The position numbers and the translations under genes were made by a program. The notes under the pieces were generated by a model that was given only the letters and a program-made list of their open reading frames with translations, searched no databases and was not told where the DNA came from. Shown here in pieces: positions 1-8,500 of a stretch of 12,744 nt of DNA. Each line of letters begins with the position of its first letter. Position 1 is the first letter of the stretch. Origin of the DNA: Promethearchaeota archaeon (lineage in GTDB: Archaea > Asgardarchaeota > Lokiarchaeia > Sigynarchaeales > SOKP01); assembly GCA_016839905.1 (NCBI GenBank), contig JAEOTJ010000090.1:1-12744 (forward strand), written 5' to 3'.

Positions 1-1071
1 CCACCAGCTTAATCTTATTCCATTTTGAAGGCCAGAAATATGATTGTGAGATAAATTATTATTAAGACAATAACCATGTATTTTTATGCCCCCTACCGCA
101 TAAGAACTATATCTAACAATCGTATTTCTCGTAATGTTGTTATTATCACAATAATTGTATAATTCAATAGCAAAATTACTTGTATGGTTTTCAATATGAC
201 AATTTTCAATGACATTATCCGAGCAATTATTATAAACGCGTATGGGCTCTTCGGAATTAAGAATCGTTAAATTATTTACTGTGCAATTAGAGGAATGCCC
301 TAACATTAAAGCGATAGGGACATCTTCAAAAATTAGATCAGAAACATTGATGAATGAACAATTCACGATAAACACTTGACTTGCATTAGCAGGTACCGCG
401 ACATTATGTTTATCTACCCAGTAGTATATAGGCTTTCCATCAATTAAGTTTGCTTCTGAGACATTGTTATATAAGCATTTATCATCATAAGAAGTAGGAT
501 CGAAATATATATCAAAAAAGCAATCATAAAGTAAATTGTCATAAAAGATATTATCCCAAGACTCTTTTAAATAAACTCCAGTTACAGTCGTATTTTTAAT
601 CGTATTATTATAGAACGTATGATTAAAACAGTCTTCTATTAAAGTTATACCCCTTACGCTATCTTTAAACGTACAATTATACACTGTTATCTTAGATGCA
701 TTTCGGGAATAAAATCCCGTAGCTCCTATATAATCTCTAAATTCATAAAAAGTGCAATTTTTAATGATAGTGTAATTATGAAAATCCCTAAAAAATAGCC
801 CAAATTTCTCTCCATTAGAGCCATTAAGTAACAAATTTTCTATAATATACGGATCCCCATAGCTCCCGTCTCCTGAAAATCCAAGCAACGCCATATTTGT
901 ACTCCAATTTATTTCATATAGCTTGTCAGAAGAGGATTTTAAACTAAGTTCAGAAATAAGTTCAATGTCTTTTGATACTTTTTTATTATGATTATTTGAA
1001 AATGACAAAAAAATCCCTAAGAATAAAGAGATTATCAAATAAACTGTGATTAATTTTTTAAATTTGCTCAT
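1..1071 (-). CDS. NosD-like right-handed parallel beta-helix surface protein, 3' end cut by window edge
   Basis: The frame is open from an ATG at 1071 to base 1, giving 357 residues without a stop, so the C-terminus is missing. Residues 1-25 form an export signal or N-terminal anchor (basic MSKFKK, then a hydrophobic run to about residue 24). Residues 67-79 carry the GDGSYGDPYIIEN-type motif that opens many archaeal beta-helix proteins. From about 95 onward there are short Asn/Ile/Cys-rich coils of roughly 20-27 residues (NCTF at 105 and 132, NCSF at 237, NCTV at 262), typical of parallel beta-helices of the NosD/CASH type. Residues 209-218 (LIDGKPIYYW) match the GKPIYY element often found in archaeal NosD-like proteins. 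There are 11 Cys and 19 N-X-S/T sequons. It lies 6 bases after the upstream stop and has no good Shine-Dalgarno, so translational coupling is likely. Carbohydrate binding or cleavage is common in this fold, but no catalytic residues can be assigned here. Confidence 0.88.
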   Translation of the reverse strand, partial: MSKFKKLITVYLIISLFLGIFLSFSNNHNKKVSKDIELISELSLKSSSDKLYEINWSTNMALLGFSGDGSYGDPYIIENLLLNGSNGEKFGLFFRDFHNYTIIKNCTFYEFRDYIGATGFYSRNASKITVYNCTFKDSVRGITLIEDCFNHTFYNNTIKNTTVTGVYLKESWDNIFYDNLLYDCFFDIYFDPTSYDDKCLYNNVSEANLIDGKPIYYWVDKHNVAVPANASQVFIVNCSFINVSDLIFEDVPIALMLGHSSNCTVNNLTILNSEEPIRVYNNCSDNVIENCHIENHTSNFAIELYNYCDNNNITRNTIVRYSSYAVGGIKIHGYCLNNNLSHNHISGLQNGIRLSWW

Positions 1072-1077
1072 TCTTGA

Positions 1078-2547
1078 CTATATTTTCTTCTTCCGTTTAA
1101 GTTTTATATTTTTAAAAATATTTTCAAAATCTCCAAAAATACTTAGATTGATTGTCAAGTTCACAATCTGAATAACATTTTGAGATAATAATAACAAGTA
1201 ACTAATAGGCCCTAATATTTCATAAATTATCATAATATTAATGATAGTTAAGACAATACACGCTCCTGAAATTATCCAATTTAAGAAGACTATTCTGGTC
1301 TTATCAAGCATTAATTCTTTACTTCTCTTTAGATACACACTTAAAGATAGAGTGGTCATTAAAAGAAAAAACAGCGGTACCCATAAAGTAAGCGAATATA
1401 AATCAATGCCAATAGCGGCTAAAGTGAGAAAATAAAATAAAGACAGAGTAACATCAATGAAAATGAAATTTAATATCATTACATTATGTAAATTCCATGA
1501 GACTATTTTAAGAGTAGTATAATCCTCCCGAGATACGATTCTTCTGTTTTTTATTCCAATAACCAAAGCAGAAATTCCAATAAATCCACATATTAGAATA
1601 ATTCCTACATAATAGAAAAATTTCCAATCAAATGTTAATAGAGAGAATACCATGAATATCCCTAAAATGATATAATAAAAGGAAAAATTCTCAAACTTTT
1701 GAAAGGTTTGATTCCTCATTGAATACAAGAAATAAATTAATGCAAGGAAGAAAAATGTTGAATGAATGATTCCAAATGCCTCCAAGAAAGAGAATCCTTT
1801 TATTGATTTCGTCTCAATTGATAATATTGTTACAATAATGATATATGGAGAAAAAACGAAAAGTGCAAGAATCAACATTTTTGAAAACATTGCTAAGATA
1901 ATATATTTTGATTCAATTCCTTGTTCATAATATTTATGCTTGGTCTTTGACCTAATGGCGCCAACTAACGTGTTTGAAAATTCTTTTAATTTTCTTACTT
2001 CAAGAGAAGTAAATCCTTCAGTTCCTTTATCTTTATCTTTAGGTTTTTTTACGATAACATAAGAGATAAGAAATCCTATATTTAAAGATAGAATTAGAGC
2101 AAAGATAGAAAAAAGCGTGATTAATTCGGCTTTCCAATTATTTACGATAATTAAAAAATTGAATAAAGTAAAAGTATTCCAAAATAAAAAAATCGAGAGC
2201 CCAATTCCAATAACCATGGCGATTATTATTTTTCTGTTTGAAGGACTGATAACAAATGTCTTAACTGTAGATATTAGCTTCGGAGAGCTAACAGAGTAGA
2301 CTTTTTCTTTATAATCCTCAATTAAAACAGGAATCGGAGAGAAGGTCTCAGCCCCTTCTGTGATGCACATTACTCGTCCTTGTTTTTCTAATCCCTTATA
2401 GTCTTTTGATATTTTTTTTAGTTCCTCTACAAAAATCTTAAATTCTTGCCACTGTACCGATTTACCCCTTAATTGGAGATATGTGGCAATTAAGATAACT
2501 AAAATAGTCCCTAAAATTATTATCTTTAATACATCAAGGATCTCCAT
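1078..2547 (-). CDS. Polytopic integral membrane protein of unknown family (about 10-11 TM helices)
   Basis: This 489-residue protein is not one I recognise. A first hydrophobic helix spans about 7-24. A soluble segment at about 25-104 follows, with an amphipathic helix near 32-50 (WQEFKIFVEELKKISKDY). Further hydrophobic stretches lie near 107-135, 141-166, 215-243, 257-276, 289-305, 311-332, 353-381, 387-405, 419-442 and possibly 446-470. A second polar, Lys-rich loop covers 167-213, and the C-terminus is strongly basic (KLKRKKKI), which suggests a cytosolic end. I see no Walker, transporter-signature or catalytic motif. The start is secure: a perfect GGAGGT lies 5 bases upstream of the ATG, and the previous gene stops 3 bases before it. 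Its place between a giant anchored surface protein and an exported beta-helix protein makes an assembly, anchoring, export or sensing role plausible, but that rests on context only. Confidence 0.9.
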   Translation of the reverse strand: MEILDVLKIIILGTILVILIATYLQLRGKSVQWQEFKIFVEELKKISKDYKGLEKQGRVMCITEGAETFSPIPVLIEDYKEKVYSVSSPKLISTVKTFVISPSNRKIIIAMVIGIGLSIFLFWNTFTLFNFLIIVNNWKAELITLFSIFALILSLNIGFLISYVIVKKPKDKDKGTEGFTSLEVRKLKEFSNTLVGAIRSKTKHKYYEQGIESKYIILAMFSKMLILALFVFSPYIIIVTILSIETKSIKGFSFLEAFGIIHSTFFFLALIYFLYSMRNQTFQKFENFSFYYIILGIFMVFSLLTFDWKFFYYVGIILICGFIGISALVIGIKNRRIVSREDYTTLKIVSWNLHNVMILNFIFIDVTLSLFYFLTLAAIGIDLYSLTLWVPLFFLLMTTLSLSVYLKRSKELMLDKTRIVFLNWIISGACIVLTIINIMIIYEILGPISYLLLLSQNVIQIVNLTINLSIFGDFENIFKNIKLKRKKKI

Positions 2548-2550
2548 AAT

Positions 2551-5500
2551 TTACCTCCTCCTACCTGCTCTTTTATAATACATCCTTTTATAAAGAATGA
2601 CTAAACCAATTACGCTTCCAGCTCCGACATAAAGAGCAGTAATACGTATCATATCTAGATCGCCTTCTGGCCATAAATTAGTCGTAATTTCAATTTCTTC
2701 TCCAAATTCTTTATCTCCTATGTAATAGACGACTCTAATTATTATTTTCGCATCATCAATCTTTCCGTATTTTGAGAAATCAATCAGAATTTCATTTAAT
2801 CCCGATTTTGGAGCAAATTCTATAGGATCATGACCCTCAATAATAATCATTCCTGTTTTAAATGCCAACCCCTTTTCAGTTTGCCCCTCGAGAATTATGC
2901 TTAATAAATCTTTTCCCGAATAGAAATCTAATACAGGACTCTGGTAATTAATTTTCATTGTCTTTTCTTCATCATTTAAAATTGCCGTATGCAAAATTCG
3001 AACATCTTCAAACTCAATAAAATCTTTCTCAAAATTCATTTTTATTTTAATCTCGCTATCATATGTCAAATCATAAGAGCTAAAAGACACGGGAATGATC
3101 ATCGGTTCAGGATCTTCGGAATTATAGAATTTAATGTCTTCTAATTCTACATTAATCCAATAATTATTATCAACTTGGATTTGAAAATATTGTATCTCAA
3201 GATCTTTTATAGCAATCATGTATAGATTAATATTTTCATCAGACCTCGTGAAAAATCCCTCTTTTGGAACATCTATATCGATTACAAAAGCATTATCTTC
3301 GTCGTGCAATATGGCTAATTTTCTATTAAAAGGCTCCATTTGCATTCGGTTATTTTTATCAAAATACACGATTGTCATATCAAAATCTGCAAACACGCAA
3401 TCAGGATAATTATAAAACTCAAAAGGAATCTTGAAAAATTCTCCAAGCGGATTCGTATGCTCTGGAAGGATCTCAAGATATTCCCCTTCTCCTATGCTAA
3501 AACTGGATATGTTAAAATCGACTCTAGGATGGCCTAAGATTTTTACTGGCACGTATGATTCATTATCATAATATCCACTTTCGGGAGCATCATATCCAAT
3601 GATAAACGGTTCATCAGATCGTAAAAAATTTCCATAAATATTTTTAAATAAATGACGCTCCCCCCCTCCAAAAATTTCATATTTTAAATCGATTGTAATA
3701 GGAGAATCATACACACTTGTACAATAATCTTTTTCAAATAAAACCCCAAACTCAGCCATAGTATCATCCCCCATTACAAAAGCGATGCTTGCAGTATTTT
3801 TTTCAATAGGCTCGACATGATCACTGGGATTTACGCTTTTTTCAATTATGAAGTCTCCAGAATACAAATCTACAAAATTCTTTTTAAATATCGTGAATTT
3901 CAAAGGTCTATTATTGCTATAAAATTCATTCATTTCTGCAACTTCTATAGCGATATGCTGATTTCCAGTAAGCACGGGAATTTTTCTCGTATAAAAAGAG
4001 AAATAATTTTCTCCCGCAATTTTATAATCAATTTGAATATCTAACATGGCAAATCCCGCATCGCTTGCCCAATCTCCAAAAGGGATTTGAATATGATTAA
4101 TATTTTCATCAATATGTTCGTTATTCGAAATGATGGGGCTTTGTGCCACATGACCAGCCCATTGCTCGCTCGTTATTGTCGCCACCATATCATATGTAGT
4201 TGCTGGTGAATAAGTAACAACATTCAAGTCTAAATTAATATCGCTTTCAGAATAATATCCCTTTTCAGGAAGCACAATATCAATTAAAGGATTAAAATAT
4301 TCTCCCGGCTTTGGAATATATATGCTTGTTAATTTAGTAGAATTAATATTTTTTGAATAGATGATTTCATCAGAAAATTTATATTTAAAGGGGATATTTA
4401 CTCTTAATTCCAATTCTACGCTATCCTCAAATTTACCATAATCCCATATGATGTCATTTATTCCGCTTCTTGGAATAAACTCAGCTACTTTTATATCTCC
4501 GATATAAACTGACGCAACTTCATCAAAATTAATATGGGAGATTCCTACGTATTTATTAGGCGTTATAACGACTCTTATTATATCTTCTGGTACAATGAAT
4601 CCAACATTCGACAAGACTGTTTTAATGTTAAAATATCCCTCTTTAGTTAATAAATCAACATTGTAAGAATTTATGAAACGAAAATTCATCCCCCCCATTT
4701 TCATTTTAATTGGGACTTCATAACTAATTTTAATTTTTGCTTGCTTAATATCCTTCACAATGGAATCAATTAATTTATCCAATTCATAATGTTGATCGAA
4801 AGTATCTGCGTTCTTATATTTAAATTCAAATATATTATCAATAATGCTAAATTCATACATATAATAATAAAATTTTCCCCCTATTATCAATCCATTATCC
4901 GTGCCTGCAATTGCATATGTTTTTTCTCTCTCTTTTCGCTCCTCGCCCTCATTTAATATCAAACATATTGTATCATCAAAATACTTTTTCTTCCAATTCA
5001 CAAGTTTAAAATCTAGCATATTGCTTACTTCATAAATTGAAATAAGATTATTTTGATCAATTAATACCACCTCCCTTATACCATTTCTATTTATGTCTGT
5101 AATTTGGAAGTCGATGGCATTAATATTTATATTATTAGGCGGATCTGGGGAAGTCGAGGGAGTATCATCATAGAATAAGAATTCTCCAGCCCATCCATCC
5201 AAATAATAGGTAACAATTTCACCGCTACCCTTTAATAAGATGAACTCATCAAGATTATCAAAATCCAAGTCCGCTTTTTCCATTTTCTGGATCTCATGAG
5301 AACGCGGAATTTGCATTAAATTACTCCAACTATCAATAGGATCTACAGTGATACAATTTAAAATTAAAGTATCTTCTTGCGTTTCATGACGATCAATCTT
5401 TACTATATGTTTCATAAAAGTCGATGAAACGCCCGTCCAAAAATTCTGCATAAATACAGCATAAAGATCTCCGGCTTGATCTTGATAGAACGCATCAAAG

Positions 5501-8500
5501 AAAACGAATACAGCTTCACGCTCAACATCATCTACAGGATAATCGGAACGAATTAATAAATTTGTATAAGTCTTTTTTTCTATGGTAGTAAAATCTTCAT
5601 AATAAAATTCAACAATGTGTACATAGCCAAAATCCAAAAGAATGTTAGCTTTACCAATGATAACTAGACTATTTTCCCAAATAAAAATGCCCTCTAAATC
5701 TAATCCTTTAAAGAAATATGGATCATAATCATATTCTTGATTTAGCACTTCATCTATCATTTGATTTAATTCTTCCACGGGTTCCATATTAAAAAATTCT
5801 TCAGGAAATTCGTTATACTGATAGCTATACACCTTACCATTTACCATAATAGAGATTATTGGATAAGGACAATTCTCATATGGCGTAAATACTTGAATGT
5901 CCTCAATTTCATACCCAAACCTTTCAGAAGACCATACCCTTTCGTAGTCTTCAGAATCTTCCTTTTTCTGAAATATGGTCAGCCTTCCATCTTTCGATCC
6001 TATAAGCACTTCATTTACATCGTCATCATTAAGATCGGTTATTTTAAATAATTCAACCTCTTCATTAAATATGGGCTCAAAACCTGTTTCAAACCGTTCT
6101 TCCGTCAAATCATCCGTGATGACGATCTCTACATCTTTTTTTCTAATTGCTAATTTGTTTTGCCAGCGCTCCCATTCTGGCTCTTGACTGCTCCCTATGC
6201 CGTCAATATAGATATGATCCGACGCCCCCAAGTCCCAGGGATTGTATACTTCTATTAAAATCCCTCCGACTGTCACACCACTAGGCAAGGGCTGCGAATT
6301 TTGATAATATCTCTTTCCGTCAATATAAAAATTATAATAATTATCTTGCCATTTATATTCAATATCATGCCAATCTTCTGAAAATTCAGAAATAATGTTT
6401 CCAACACTAAATTCATCCATCATTCCATCTATATCAATCCCGTTAGGCTCTATTTGAACAAAATCTATGTAATTTTCACTTTCATGATCCCTAAATACCA
6501 TTTCATAATCATCAGGGAAGTCCGACTCTTCTGTATCTATTTTATTATGTATTGAAAACTGTATGTATTTTTTCCCCCCATAAGTTAAAATATGGTCTTG
6601 AGTAATTTGCTTGGTTACGCCGAAGAGTTCTCCTCCCGAATCCTCACTTGAAGAACCAAGATAAGCATCATCATAATCCTCAGTCCCCGTATTTAGGTGT
6701 AATCTAAACTCCCAATCGTTATCTATCGTCCAAATCGATCCAGGATTAGGAATATCTCCTGTATCTCTCGTCAAATCCCATAAATATCCCCCACCGATAT
6801 TTATAACAACGGTATCTCCAGAATTTTCTATATAATCGGCAAATGGTCTATCCAGTTCTATCAAATATTTAGAATAAAATTCTGAATTAAGGAATATAGT
6901 AGTGTCAGGGGCGACGGTACAACGAGCCATATTTCTTTGACTTATTCCGAATTCTCCAAGATCATTATATAACATATTCATTTCCTGGCCTATAGTAGAA
7001 TGCTCCAAAACATCCATAAACAAAGAATCATGAGGATAATAGTCCGGAGTTTGATGTTCATAAGGTCCATCAGCATATTCTCCTGTAGTTTGAGCCCTAA
7101 AAAAGTATTCATAATCATGAGTCATCTCTTCATGAATTGGATGATCAAAGCCAAATTTCATAGTTGAATCCTCAATCTTGTCACCTAAATCATCCACTAA
7201 AGATATTTGTTGCCCCATATATCCAGTTTTCGAAGGATGAAAATTCATCCCTACATAATCATAAAGGTTCGCTTCAGTGGTCGGGAAATCATATTGGACA
7301 CTAGAATATGCCATATCGGCACCCGGCTTTAAACCTAAAATCATCTCATGTCCATCATCTTCCCCTTCGAAAAACGAAACATCGCCTTGAACGGTAATTC
7401 TTGGATCAATTAAATATTCACGAAGATCAACGGCGCTTTCATATTTATATGTTCCGAGATATGTTGATACGTGCGGGACTTCATTTCTCCCAATAAAATA
7501 GGTATCATCTGCGGAAAAATCTATCGCATCTAAATAATAATACCCCGTTCCATCATAATAAAATTCGATTGTGTCTATAAACCTAGAAGGTGATAAAGGA
7601 AATACTCCTTCATGTTCCAAGACTCCATTTTGATATACTTCATAATAACTCTCGTCTTGTGTTTCTTCAATTTCATAATTTAATCGAATATGGTGCCATT
7701 CATTATTATAAATATCTGTTAAGATATAATCCTCTAACCAGCCCCCTCCATAACCAATCTTTAATAAAAATTCATCGCATCCACTTGTTTTCATAACCCA
7801 AAACTCTATGTTTTGAGATGATATTCTTTCCAGATTTCTTCCCGCCCATTGATTGAGTTTAAGGACTTTATAATGTTCATCATATCCGGGTCGCCCCATT
7901 GCTTCGACTATTTCCATATCAAGGTTACCTCCTGTACCAGCCAGCCAGCCCTCAGAAGAATAAGCTCCAAGATCTTCATCATTAAAATCAATTGAGCCCT
8001 CATAATATGTTGTACCTGTCGGAATAAACGGATCAAAAACTTTTGAATCTTGATAATCCAAGGTGATTCCGAGCCCATCTTCGCCCAGAACAACATCATC
8101 CGATAATTTTGCTATCGTTTCCAAATCTCTAATATAATTAAAAGAATAAAGTTTTTGAGACCAACATTCCACAGGAGGAGAATCGCCATAATAGGTCATT
8201 ACTTTTAATCTTATAAATGCATTAATCAAGTAATCAATCTCAGACCAATCAGTATAGCTACTATAAACCGGTGTCCAATCTCCAATAAAATCATTAAATA
8301 TAGAAAACGTATATGTAGAATCTCTTATAATTTCCACACGATCCTCGTCTTTTTTATTAGCATACATCAATTCTTCAAAAGTAGAACTTAATACCGAAAC
8401 CTCGAATTCTACATACCTTTCGCCTCCAGTTCCTTTCTTGTTATTATGGATGAAGAATTCAAAATCATCCTTATTAGTATAATAATTTTTATAATTTAAA

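Noticed and set aside
1072..1077. Promoter or terminator between genes
   Set aside because: The junctions are 0, 3 and 6 bases long; there is no room for intergenic signals, and no convincing T-rich stop tract or TATA/BRE pair could be tied to a start.
7117..7134. HEEMTH in the giant protein (1411-1416) as a zinc protease motif
   Set aside because: The spacing is HExxxH rather than HExxH, and no downstream third ligand or protease context was recognised.
7908..8099. 63-codon minus-strand frame inside the giant gene
   Set aside because: It is out of frame with an intact, domain-bearing coding sequence and shows no independent ribosome site.
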